From an uncultured Eubacteriales bacterium (GTDB lineage Bacteria > Bacillota > Clostridia > Oscillospirales > CAG-272): a stretch of DNA of 64,000 nucleotides. The position numbers and the translations under genes are program-made. Positions 37,511-44,076 of this stretch are shown here, piece after piece. The DNA is taken from positions 1 through 64,000 of the forward strand of contig CASGAQ010000005.1 in the NCBI GenBank assembly GCA_949299535.1. The letters run 5' to 3'. The number at the start of each line of letters is the position of its first letter. Positions within the stretch are counted from its first letter, which is position 1. Under the pieces are notes generated by a model. That model had not been told where the DNA came from. It ran no database searches and worked only from the letters and a program-made list of their open reading frames with translations.

Positions 37511-37569
37511 GGCTCAAAAACGTTCCCCCGCTCCCGTTCTCAAAAAACGGAATCGGGGGAGCATGAGCC
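37511..37569. repeat. nested three-stem hairpin after the HIT gene
   Basis: GGCTCA/TGAGCC (37511-37516, 37564-37569) encloses TTCCCCCG/CGGGGGA and an inner CCGTT/AACGG stem. The plus strand lacks a T run after the stems; on the minus strand Ts follow the inner stems. It may act as a terminator for alaS-hit, though atypical. Confidence 0.5.
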
Positions 37570-37613
37570 GTATATGTGATGAAAAAATATTTTCAGGAAA
37601 ATTCGCAAAACTA

Positions 37614-37643
37614 TTGACAAATCATATAAAAGTATGATAAAAT
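37614..37643 (+). promoter_or_regulatory. promoter of tRNA-Ser(GCU)
   Basis: TTGACA (37614-37619), an 18-base spacer and TAAAAT (37638-37643). Confidence 0.8.
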
Positions 37644-37687
37644 AATCAAGTCTTGTGAATGAGGTCTTATTTAATATATTTTTATTC

Positions 37688-37782
37688 GGAGAAGTACTCA
37701 AGTTGGCCGAAGAGGCGCCCCTGCTAAGGGTGTAGGTCGGGCTATTTCCGGCGCGAGAGTTCAAATCTCTCCTTCTCCGCCA
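37688..37782 (+). tRNA. tRNA-Ser (anticodon GCT)
   Basis: Acceptor GGAGAAG (37688-37694) pairs with CTTCTCC (37772-37778); discriminator G and an encoded CCA end the gene. The anticodon loop CTGCTAA gives GCT, and a long variable arm is present as in all serine tRNAs. The T-loop reads GTTCAAATC. It reads AGC and AGU codons. Confidence 0.97.
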
Positions 37783-37853
37783 AAATTGAATAATCCGAAC
37801 ACCATAGTTTTCGTGAAAGCGGAATACTGGGGAGTTTGGGTTACCAACAGAAT

Positions 37854-37890
37854 AAGGTAGGAACAAAGCGTTCCTACCTTTTCTTTTTTT
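37854..37890. terminator. tRNA-Ser(GCU) terminator, bidirectional
   Basis: AAGGTAGGAAC (37854-37864) pairs with GTTCCTACCTT (37870-37880), followed by TTCTTTTTTT. The stem also lies just past the stop of the convergent gene at 37889. Confidence 0.88.
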
Positions 37891-38689
37891 ATGTCGCCAC
37901 CTTCTGTATAGGCACATATTCGGGGACGGGGTCTGCCGCCTGTTCAGGTGCTTCCTCTTCCTCGTCTTCCTCCTCTTCAGGTTCAGGATGCGCGTCGAAG
38001 TACTGCATCGCCTGATTCATGAGGTCGGTCTGGTCGTCCATATAGTTTACGGTGTCAAAGACGATATTCTCGTAGCCGAACTTGTAGCCCGTAAAGCCGT
38101 TCATTACAACGGCGAGGAGCTTGAGCATACAGGATGCAAAAATCACCCATGTAGGCTCTACGACCATGTCCAGAACGATAATACTCATGACGAGCGATAT
38201 CAGGAAGGTCGAGACGAACTTCACGCCAAAGTTAATGCTCTTTTTGGTCTCAGGCTTCGTTCCGAGCGGAGCGCGGCGGCTTGAGCCTCTGCCGCGCTTC
38301 ATAATCATCTCAGGAGTGAGCTTTACGGGCTTTATGGCGTTTGCTTTTATGAGTGCCGCCTTCTGAACCTTGGAGAGCTTCGGGTCTTTCTCGATGGTCT
38401 CCTCATCCAGTCCGAGCCACTTTTTGCGATATTCCTTATATCCAAAGCCTACGACTGCCAGAACCGACATTCTTGCGTTCTTCAGCTCGTCGTCGATATA
38501 GTACCTGCAGAACTCGTGGAGTCTGGTCTGACGCTGAGCGTCGATGATATCTTTGTATGCAATGGTCGTTTCACCAGTTTGTATATTGAGAGCGTGCGAC
38601 TTGAAGATCATGGCGTTTTCTTCAAAATGCAGACGCCCTCCTACGGCTTCACTTCCTCTGAACAAATTAGCGGCTATGATTTTTTTCAT
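37889..38689 (-). CDS. GRAM/PH-like domain membrane protein, accessory
   Basis: A 266-residue protein starting MKKIIAANLFRGSEAVGG with GGAAAG before the ATG. Longer reading upstream crosses a tRNA fragment and is rejected. Residues ~1-50 (GGRLHFEENAMIFKSHALNIQ, then IAYKDI) look like a GRAM/PH-type domain. A charged region follows, then two hydrophobic helices (about 165-215), and the last 35 residues are an acidic EPEEEEDEEEE tail. I cannot name a function. It stands alone between two tRNA-Ser loci beside an integrase remnant, so it may be leftover cargo of an integrated element. Confidence 0.7.
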   Translation of the reverse strand: MKKIIAANLFRGSEAVGGRLHFEENAMIFKSHALNIQTGETTIAYKDIIDAQRQTRLHEFCRYYIDDELKNARMSVLAVVGFGYKEYRKKWLGLDEETIEKDPKLSKVQKAALIKANAIKPVKLTPEMIMKRGRGSSRRAPLGTKPETKKSINFGVKFVSTFLISLVMSIIVLDMVVEPTWVIFASCMLKLLAVVMNGFTGYKFGYENIVFDTVNYMDDQTDLMNQAMQYFDAHPEPEEEEDEEEEAPEQAADPVPEYVPIQKVAT

Positions 38690-38761
38690 ATGATCTTTCC
38701 TTCCAAAAAAAAATGAAGCCGCAAGGTTGCCTTGCGACATTTGCGGTTTCAGCCGCAACTT

Positions 38762-38818
38762 TGGCGGAGAGGAAGGGATTCGAACCCTTGTGGGGTTGCC
38801 CCCAAACGGTTTTCGAAC
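38762..38818 (-). pseudogene. tRNA-Ser 3' half
   Basis: Read on the minus strand, this carries the 3' half of a serine tRNA from the anticodon loop on: GAAAACCGTTTG, a variable arm GGGGGCAACCCC, a T-arm with GGTTCGAATCC, CCTCTCC, G and CCA. The 5' half is missing; the plus strand runs on directly into an integrase gene fragment. The acceptor strand CCTCTCC would pair with GGAGAGG, as found in the 5' halves at 39321-39362 and 39703-39744. Confidence 0.85.
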
Positions 38819-39033
38819 GAAACGGGCTGAAAAAGATCCGCTTCCACGATCTAAGGCACTCCTGCGCCTCGCTGATGCTGGCAAACGATATTTCCATGAA
38901 AGAGATTCAGGAATGGCTTGGCCATAGCAATATCAGTACCACGGCAAATATTTATGCGCACGTGGACAGCGAAAGCAAGCGAGAGAGTGCCAAAATCATC
39001 GACAAGGTTCTGTCATCAGAAGAAGCCGTATAA
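38812..39033 (+). pseudogene. tyrosine recombinase (phage-type integrase) C-terminal remnant
   Basis: The frame encodes FERNGLKKIRFHDLRHSCAS, then EIQEWLGHSNISTTANIYAHVD and a short tail to the stop. These hold the catalytic HxLRH, the second His (GHS) and the nucleophile Tyr of tyrosine recombinases. Only the last ~74 residues remain; upstream in frame is tRNA sequence, so the catalytic N-terminal part, with the first Arg, is lost. The join falls at TTTTCGAA, shared by the tRNA anticodon loop and the integrase codons for Phe-Glu. Confidence 0.9.
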
Positions 39034-39034
39034 G

Positions 39035-39067
39035 CAAAAAATAGGGTCAGGACTGCCATCCTGACCC
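39035..39067 (-). terminator. terminator of tRNA-Ser(UGA)
   Basis: On the minus strand GGGTCAGGA, TGGCAG, TCCTGACCC is followed by TATTTTTTGC. It ends the transcript just past the intact tRNA, before the integrase and 3'-half remnants. Confidence 0.88.
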
Positions 39068-39072
39068 CAAAG

Positions 39073-39161
39073 TGGCGGAGAGTGTGAGATTCGAACTCAC
39101 GCGCCGTTGCCGGCAAACGGTTTTCAAGACCGCCTCGTTATGACCGCTTCGATAACTCTCC
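39073..39161 (-). tRNA. tRNA-Ser (anticodon TGA)
   Basis: Acceptor GGAGAGT pairs with ACTCTCC; discriminator G and encoded CCA are present. The anticodon loop CTTGAAA gives TGA, the long variable arm is TTTGCCGGCAACGGCGC, and the T-arm carries GTTCGAATC. It reads UCA and, by wobble, other UCN codons. Its 5' half is repeated three times upstream. Confidence 0.97.
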
Positions 39162-39362
39162 GTGTATCAAACTGACCGTAAGGTCAGCAAATACCAAAGT
39201 ATGAAATTGAGAAAATTGCGAGAAAACTGCGAGATGCCCATCTCGCAAAGTGCAAGAAAAAGTGCGAAAAGCCCAATAAAATCAAGGGTTTTGGGGAGTT
39301 TGCTGTGATCAGAACGATAGTTTTTCAAGACCGCCTCGTTATGACCGCTTCGATACCTCTCC
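39121..39362 (-). repeat. direct repeat copy 1 (tRNA-half unit)
   Basis: A ~240-bp unit: 5' half of tRNA-Ser with acceptor GGAGAGT, ~158 bp of spacer with two hairpins (39172-39187, 39228-39247), then a second 5' half with acceptor GGAGAGG. Almost identical to 39514-39744, with one 11-base insertion (GCGAGAAAACT-like tandem duplication near 39217-39228). Confidence 0.9.
39321..39362 (-). pseudogene. tRNA-Ser 5' half (copy b1)
   Basis: Starts GGAGAGGTATCGAAGCGG on the minus strand and matches the intact tRNA up to the anticodon loop TTGAAAA, then departs. It differs from the intact gene at acceptor position 7 (G for T). Confidence 0.9.
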
Positions 39363-39513
39363 ATTTATGAAACTGTCTTTTGACAGAAATCATCTGATAT
39401 TCAATTGTTTTAGAAATTCTTTTAGAAATGCGCTTTTATGCTGCTTTCGGAGTACCGAAAAAGTCAGGTGTTGCAAGGCTTTTCCCGATTTTTGCGTCTG
39501 CATCGCTCGCAAA

Positions 39514-39554
39514 TTTTCAAGACCGCCTCGTTATGACCGCTTCGATAACTCTCC
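39514..39554 (-). pseudogene. tRNA-Ser 5' half (copy a2)
   Basis: Same 5' half as the intact tRNA-Ser(UGA), including acceptor GGAGAGT, ending in the anticodon loop TTGAAAA. Confidence 0.9.
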
Positions 39555-39702
39555 GTGTATCAAACTGACCGCAAGGTCAGCAAATACCAAAGTATGAAAT
39601 TTAGAAAACTGCGAGATGCCCATCTCGCAAAGTACAAGAAAAAGTGCGAAAAAACCAATAAAATCAAGGGTTTTGGGGAGTTTGCTGTGATCAGAACGAT
39701 AG

Positions 39703-39744
39703 TTTTTCAAGACCGCCTCGTTATGACCGCTTCGATACCTCTCC
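39703..39744 (-). pseudogene. tRNA-Ser 5' half (copy b2), promoter-proximal
   Basis: Acceptor GGAGAGG, ends in the anticodon loop at the same base as the other halves. It begins about 20 bases from the -10 of the strong promoter, where a functional tRNA gene would be expected. Confidence 0.9.
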
Positions 39745-39764
39745 GTATTTAACATAGCTTTGAT

Positions 39765-39793
39765 ATTATACCACGCAAACTCACTTTTGTCAA
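39765..39793 (-). promoter_or_regulatory. consensus sigma-A promoter of the tRNA-Ser array
   Basis: TTGACA (39793-39788), 17 bases, TATAAT (39770-39765) on the minus strand. It would transcribe three tRNA halves before the intact tRNA-Ser(UGA), a precursor of about 700 bases. The 39794-39879 stretch beyond shows nothing else. Confidence 0.9.
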
Positions 39794-39879
39794 TAATTTA
39801 TACAAAAATAATTTTCGCCGCACAGAATGTTCAAAAGCGGCTTGCTTTCGAAATCAAAATGTTCCATGCGGCAAAGATA

Positions 39880-40617
39880 TCAGATAACAAATCCTCCGTT
39901 CACCGAAACAACCTCGCCCGTGATAAAATCGGCAGCGTTCGAAGCCAAGAAATAAACGGCACCCGCCACATCTGACGGAGAACCTATGCGTTCAAGAGGT
40001 GTGCGTACGCGAAGCTCCTCCATCGTGTCCTTATCATAGCAAGTGTTCATCTCCGTATCTATAACGCCCGGAGCCACGCAATTTACAGTTATATTGGAAG
40101 GCGCCAATTCTTTCGACATAGCTTTTGTAAGTCCGATAACGGCGGCTTTTGTCGCAGAATACAGCGTCTCACAGGAAGCGCCGACTTGTCCCCACATAGA
40201 GGAAATATTTATTATCTTCCCTCCACCGGCGCCTATCATCTCCGGAATAACTGCCTGAGAAGTGAAAAAAACGCCGCCGACATTTGTAAAGAACATATCG
40301 GAAAAATCTTGTTCCGTAACGTCGGTCATCAGCGCAGCGCGGGCAATTCCGGCATTATTGACAAGCACATCTACTTTTCCGAATTCATATAAAGCCTTGG
40401 AAATCAAACGGCGCGCTTCATCTTTTTTTGAAATATCCGCGCAGAAAGCAGCGCACTTTACCCCGTATCCTGAAGCAGCGGCAAGAGTTTCCTCTGCCGC
40501 CGTTTTGTTACGATTGTATCCCACAAGCACGTCATATCCATGCTGTGCGAAAATCAGCGCGCACGCGCGACCTATACCGCGCGAACCGCCGGTTATTACA
40601 ACGCTTTTATTCGCCAT
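39880..40617 (-). CDS. SDR family NAD(P)-dependent oxidoreductase (FabG-like)
   Basis: A 245-residue classical short-chain dehydrogenase. The cofactor site is TGGSRGIG (residues 9-16), NNAG is present near residue 88, and the catalytic Ser and Tyr-x3-Lys appear as NISSMWGQVG and YSATKAAV. It ends with the common VNGGFVI. It resembles 3-oxoacyl-ACP reductase, but no fatty acid synthesis genes surround it; it follows purA by 7 bp, so the substrate is open. Confidence 0.9.
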   Translation of the reverse strand: MANKSVVITGGSRGIGRACALIFAQHGYDVLVGYNRNKTAAEETLAAASGYGVKCAAFCADISKKDEARRLISKALYEFGKVDVLVNNAGIARAALMTDVTEQDFSDMFFTNVGGVFFTSQAVIPEMIGAGGGKIINISSMWGQVGASCETLYSATKAAVIGLTKAMSKELAPSNITVNCVAPGVIDTEMNTCYDKDTMEELRVRTPLERIGSPSDVAGAVYFLASNAADFITGEVVSVNGGFVI

Positions 40618-40624
40618 TGTAATA

Positions 40625-41902
40625 TCAGAATACCTGAATGTATTCGTCGCGTTCAGCGCCGATGGAAATGTAACGTATCTTACATTCAGTAACTTCTTCT
40701 ATATATTTAATATACTTCTTTGCATTTTCGGGAAGGTCGTCCCATGTACGGCAGCCTGCAATATCACAGTTCCAACCGTCCATGTATTCAACTATGGGTT
40801 GAGCACGGTTGAGTCTGTCACCTGTGGGGAAAGAGGATATTCTTTCACCGTCCACTTCATAAGCTACGCAAACGGGGATTTTCTCAAAATAATTGAGTAT
40901 ATCGAGTTTTGTAAGCGCGACAGCGTCAGCTCCCTGGCAGCGTATACCGTATCTTGAAGCGACAACGTCAAAAGGACCTACGCGGCGTGGTCTGCCGGTA
41001 GCGGCGCCGTATTCGTTGCCTGCTGCGCGAAGCTTCTCTGCTTCTTCTCCGAACATTTCACAAGTGAAAGGACCTTCGCCTACGCATGAAGAATAAGCTT
41101 TCATTATACCGAGAGTATAATCGAGTTTTTTGCTGGGAATACCTGCACCGATAGGCGCATAAGCCGCGATGGTGGAAGAAGATGAAGTGTAGGGATAGAT
41201 ACCGAAATCGATATCTCTGAGAGCGCCGAGTTGCGCTTCGAACATGATGTTCTTTCCTTCTTTTACTGCGTTTTCGAGGTATTCTCCGACGTCACAGATG
41301 TAGGGTTTGATGATCTCGCCGTATTCTTCAAGCCAAGCCATGATCCCTTCAATGGTGTTGGGCTGAGCTTCATAAACCTTGGAGATGATAAGGTTCTTGA
41401 AATCGAGAATATCTTTTACATGAGAAGTAAGCACTTCTTTGGACTCGAAAAGATCTCCCATACGAAGACCTTTCTTCATATATTTGTCCCCGTAAACAGG
41501 CGAAATACCGCGGCGTGTAGAGCCGTATTTCTTGTCTGCGAGGCGCTCTTCTTCCAAGATATCCTGGCGAACGTGGTAAGGCATACAGATGATAGCCTTG
41601 TCGCTGATCTTGAGGTTGTCCGGTGTTATCTCGATTCCGGCGTTGCGAAGGTTTGAAATCTCCCCTGCGAGATGTTTGAGGTCGATAACCATACCGTTAC
41701 CCATAACATTTACAACTTCAGGACTCAAAATTCCGGAAGGCAGAAGGTTGAGAATAAATTTTCCGCGAGGATTGATTACCGTGTGTCCCGCGTTGTTACC
41801 ACCCTGATAACGAACGACGATATCATTTTTTTCGGCAAGAAGGTCGACCATACGTCCCTTTCCTTCATCGCCCCAGTTGATTCCGACAACAGCTGTAAGC
41901 AT
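40625..41902 (-). CDS. purA: adenylosuccinate synthetase
   Basis: A 425-residue enzyme joining IMP and aspartate with GTP to give adenylosuccinate in AMP synthesis. GINWGDEGKGRMVD at the N-terminus and GNNAGHTV are family hallmarks. The ATG at 41902 has a GGAGAG site eight bases upstream; in-frame starts further out are rejected. It is the first gene of a pair with the SDR gene. A ~100-base leader separates it from its promoter. Confidence 0.97.
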   Translation of the reverse strand: MLTAVVGINWGDEGKGRMVDLLAEKNDIVVRYQGGNNAGHTVINPRGKFILNLLPSGILSPEVVNVMGNGMVIDLKHLAGEISNLRNAGIEITPDNLKISDKAIICMPYHVRQDILEEERLADKKYGSTRRGISPVYGDKYMKKGLRMGDLFESKEVLTSHVKDILDFKNLIISKVYEAQPNTIEGIMAWLEEYGEIIKPYICDVGEYLENAVKEGKNIMFEAQLGALRDIDFGIYPYTSSSSTIAAYAPIGAGIPSKKLDYTLGIMKAYSSCVGEGPFTCEMFGEEAEKLRAAGNEYGAATGRPRRVGPFDVVASRYGIRCQGADAVALTKLDILNYFEKIPVCVAYEVDGERISSFPTGDRLNRAQPIVEYMDGWNCDIAGCRTWDDLPENAKKYIKYIEEVTECKIRYISIGAERDEYIQVF

Positions 41903-42000
41903 AAAATCTCTCCTATTCATTATATAAAGCATGAGCTTTTTATATGTTTTTTGCAGTCCGAAAAAGCGAAAGTGCCCAACGGACATGTCATTACCAATAT

Positions 42001-42029
42001 ATTATAACACACAAAATCCCATTTGTACA
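42001..42029 (-). promoter_or_regulatory. promoter of purA
   Basis: TGTACA (42029-42024), 17 bases, TATAAT (42006-42001) with TG one base before the -10. The neighbouring 42030-42176 region shows no gene. Confidence 0.65.
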
Positions 42030-42176
42030 GTAAAATCCATAATTTTTTATATTTTTATCTTTGATTGCGGATTTTTCTTTAATAATACATACCGATTTCG
42101 TCAAAAAATCAAGTGGATATAACGGGGATATTTTTGAGTATTAATAAAAGCAAGGAAAAAAAACGCAATCAAACCC

Positions 42177-42205
42177 TTGACATATTGAATTTTTTATGGT
42201 ATGCT
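42177..42205 (+). promoter_or_regulatory. sigma-A promoter of the rpmG-secE-nusG-rplKA operon
   Basis: TTGACA (42177-42182), a 17-base spacer and TATGCT (42200-42205). Confidence 0.82.
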
Positions 42206-42212
42206 GATAATA

Positions 42213-42403
42213 CCTCTGCGGATACCCTTTTTCGGGGCCTTTTTATTATCCGTGCTGAGGGAGGTACAAAAACAGGGCCGCTATCGCTTTTATCTAAAAG
42301 AATATCCGAATATGAACGTGCAATATTAAATAAAGCGCGTTTTATCGTTTCGTCAATAAAAGAGTACCCAGCTTCTGTTTTTATTTTCAAACAGAAGTTT
42401 TTT
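42213..42403 (+). promoter_or_regulatory. candidate attenuator leader of the rpmG operon
   Basis: About 240 untranslated bases lie between promoter and rpmG. A GCGGATA/TATCCGT hairpin comes first, then AAAAACAG (42268-42275), which can pair with CTGTTTTT (42375-42382) in the 5' arm of the terminator at 42372-42403. That gives a plausible anti-terminator. No coding sequence is convincing here. Confidence 0.4.
42372..42403 (+). terminator. intrinsic terminator inside the rpmG leader
   Basis: CTTCTGTTT, eight-base loop, AAACAGAAG and TTTTTT. An outer GTACC/GGTAC pair extends the stem. It lies 50 bases before rpmG, so it either attenuates the operon or ends a short leader RNA. Confidence 0.8.
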
Positions 42404-42453
42404 ATGTATGTGGTACATAAAAACTTCAAATCAAATTAGGAGGTGCCGAAAAC

Positions 42454-42615
42454 ATGGCTAGTGATGTAAGAATCAAGGTTACTCTCGCCTGCACCGAATG
42501 CAAGCAGAGAAACTATGACACAACAAAAAACAAAAGAAACGATCCTGACAGACTTGAACTCAACAAGTACTGCAAATTCTGCCGCAAGCACACACTGCAC
42601 AAAGAAACAAAATGA
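42454..42615 (+). CDS. rpmG: 50S ribosomal protein L33
   Basis: A 53-residue protein, [16 protein letters not shown]..., with a strong AGGAGGT site. Two CxxC pairs are intact (CTEC and CKFC), so this is the zinc-binding C+ form. It is the first gene of the operon and, as in many Firmicutes, precedes secE and nusG. Confidence 0.97.
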   Translation: MASDVRIKVTLACTECKQRNYDTTKNKRNDPDRLELNKYCKFCRKHTLHKETK

Positions 42616-42657
42616 TCGTTAAAACGAACCGCCCCGCGGTTCGGCAAGGAGGAACTA

Positions 42658-42975
42658 ATGGCTAACGAAAAGGACGAAAAACTCGAAAAGACCGCCAAGT
42701 CTGAAAAAGGCGAAAAAGCGGCGAAAGAGCCGAAAAAAGACAAGCCCGCCAAAAAGGAAAAAGTCGGTTTCTTCAAAAAAATTGCAAAATTCTTCCGCGA
42801 CTACAGAAGTGAGTTCAAAAAACTCGTTTGGCCTACCCGCCAGCAGCTTTTCAAAAACTGCGCTGTCGTATTCACGGCAATAATCGTGTGCGGCGGTGCG
42901 CTCGCTTTACTCGACTTCGGCCTTTCCAAGGGTGTTCAAGGACTTTGGAACCTTGTATGGTATTTCATCGGTTGA
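42658..42975 (+). CDS. secE: preprotein translocase subunit SecE
   Basis: A 105-residue single-pass membrane protein. A lysine/glutamate-rich N-terminal extension of about 36 residues precedes the conserved amphipathic helix (FFRDYRSEFKKLVWPTRQQL) and one membrane helix. SecE clamps SecY in the translocon. The extension is longer than in the smallest SecE proteins. An AAGGAGG site precedes the ATG. Confidence 0.96.
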   Translation: MANEKDEKLEKTAKSEKGEKAAKEPKKDKPAKKEKVGFFKKIAKFFRDYRSEFKKLVWPTRQQLFKNCAVVFTAIIVCGGALALLDFGLSKGVQGLWNLVWYFIG

Positions 42976-42994
42976 TTAAGCAAGGAGGAAGACG

Positions 42995-43534
42995 ATGAGC
43001 ATAAGCAGCAGCAACGAAGCAAAATGGTATGTAGTTCACACTTACTCCGGTTATGAAAACAAGGTAAAAACAAACCTTGAAAAGATAATCGAAAACCGCG
43101 GTATATCTCATCTCATCTCTGAGGTAAGAGTGCCTGTCGAAAAGGTTATCGAAACAAACGCGGACGGCGTTCAGAAGGAAGTCGAAGTTAAGATATTCCC
43201 CAGTTACGTTCTCGTAAAAATGATCATGACCGACGAAACATGGCACGTTGTAAGAAACATCACCGGTTCCACCGGATTTGTTGGCCCAGGCTCGCGTCCC
43301 GTTCCGCTTACGGACAGTGAGGTTGAAGCTCTCGGCGTTGAAACACACATTGAATCCTGCGGATTCTCCAAGGGAGACGAAGTAAAGATAACGGTAGGAC
43401 CCATGTCCGGATTTACCGGAAAAGTCGATTCTGTTTCGGAAAACGGAAAAAAAATTACGGTACTCGCTTCCGTATTCGGCCGCGAGACGCCCGTTGAGCT
43501 CGATTCATCGAACATCGAGATCATCAAAGAATAA
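42995..43534 (+). CDS. nusG: transcription termination/antitermination factor NusG
   Basis: A 179-residue protein with the NGN domain (WYVVHTYSGYENKVK near the start, PSYVLVKM in the middle) and a C-terminal KOW domain (KGDEVKITVGPMSGFTGKV). It binds RNA polymerase and modulates pausing and elongation. It has AAGGAGG before the ATG and follows secE by 19 bp. Length is typical. Confidence 0.98.
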   Translation: MSISSSNEAKWYVVHTYSGYENKVKTNLEKIIENRGISHLISEVRVPVEKVIETNADGVQKEVEVKIFPSYVLVKMIMTDETWHVVRNITGSTGFVGPGSRPVPLTDSEVEALGVETHIESCGFSKGDEVKITVGPMSGFTGKVDSVSENGKKITVLASVFGRETPVELDSSNIEIIKE

Positions 43535-43574
43535 CAACATTCGCATTACCTGCAATTTGCCGCAGGAAATGTAC

Positions 43575-43616
43575 GTGGGAGGAAGAAAAATTTTTAATTC
43601 TTCCGCAGATTACCAC
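43575..43616 (+). promoter_or_regulatory. leader hairpin before rplK
   Basis: GTGG (43575-43578) and CCAC (43613-43616) close a stem with GGAAGAA / TTCTTCC. GTGGGAGG...CCAC hairpins recur between nusG and rplK in Firmicutes; here it may have a regulatory or processing role. Confidence 0.5.
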
Positions 43617-43633
43617 ATTTGGAGGTGTAATTT

Positions 43634-44059
43634 ATGGCAAAGAAAATAGTAGCTTTCATCAAGTTGCAGATCCCCGCTGGAAAAGCAACTCCCCAGCCGC
43701 CTATCGGTCCGGCTCTCGGTCAGCACGGTGTTAATATCGCCGCTTTCACAAAAGAATTCAACGAACGCACAAAGAACGACATGGGGCTTATAATCCCTGT
43801 TGTTATTACTGTTTACGCAGACCGTTCCTTCTCTTTCATCACAAAGACTCCCCCCGCTGCGGTTCTTATCAAGAAAGCCTGCGGAATCGAAACAGCTTCT
43901 GCAACTCCTAACAAGACAAAAGTTGCAAGTCTCACAAAAGCACAGGTTGAAGAAATCGCAAAAACAAAACTTCCCGACCTCAACGCTACGTCCCTCGAAT
44001 CTGCCATGAGCATGATCGCAGGTACAGCACGCAGCATGGGTATCACGGTAGTTGACTGA
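43634..44059 (+). CDS. rplK: 50S ribosomal protein L11
   Basis: A 141-residue protein with the invariant [19 protein letters not shown] near the N-terminus and the RNA-binding C-terminal domain. It forms the GTPase-associated centre with 23S rRNA and binds thiostrepton. It is 17 bp before rplA; the site TTGGAGGT is well placed. Confidence 0.98.
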   Translation: MAKKIVAFIKLQIPAGKATPQPPIGPALGQHGVNIAAFTKEFNERTKNDMGLIIPVVITVYADRSFSFITKTPPAAVLIKKACGIETASATPNKTKVASLTKAQVEEIAKTKLPDLNATSLESAMSMIAGTARSMGITVVD

Positions 44060-44076
44060 AAGGAGGAGAAATAACA

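Larger units (their letters stand above)
39514..39744 (-). repeat. direct repeat copy 2 (tRNA-half unit)
   Basis: Second copy of the unit at 39121-39362, here with a truncated tRNA half at the left end. The two copies are separated by ~150 bp of unrelated DNA that could encode a short C-terminal fragment ending FLKEFLKQLNIR on the minus strand. Confidence 0.9.

Noticed and set aside
37540-37917. Minus-strand frame over the tRNA-Ser(GCU) gene
   Set aside because: It is antisense to an intact tRNA and its terminator, with no ribosome site.
38713-39033. A 106-codon frame covering the integrase remnant
   Set aside because: Its first third reads through the tRNA-Ser 3' half and noncoding sequence, so it is not a normal protein start. 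Only the integrase-derived end is meaningful.
39167-39755. Two related short minus-strand frames starting MERYRSGHNEAVL or similar
   Set aside because: They are translations of the tRNA-Ser 5' half and the repeat spacer, a well-known source of false small genes.
42113-42439. A 108-codon frame in the rpmG leader
   Set aside because: It crosses the promoter and terminator and lacks a ribosome site; the leader is better read as RNA.
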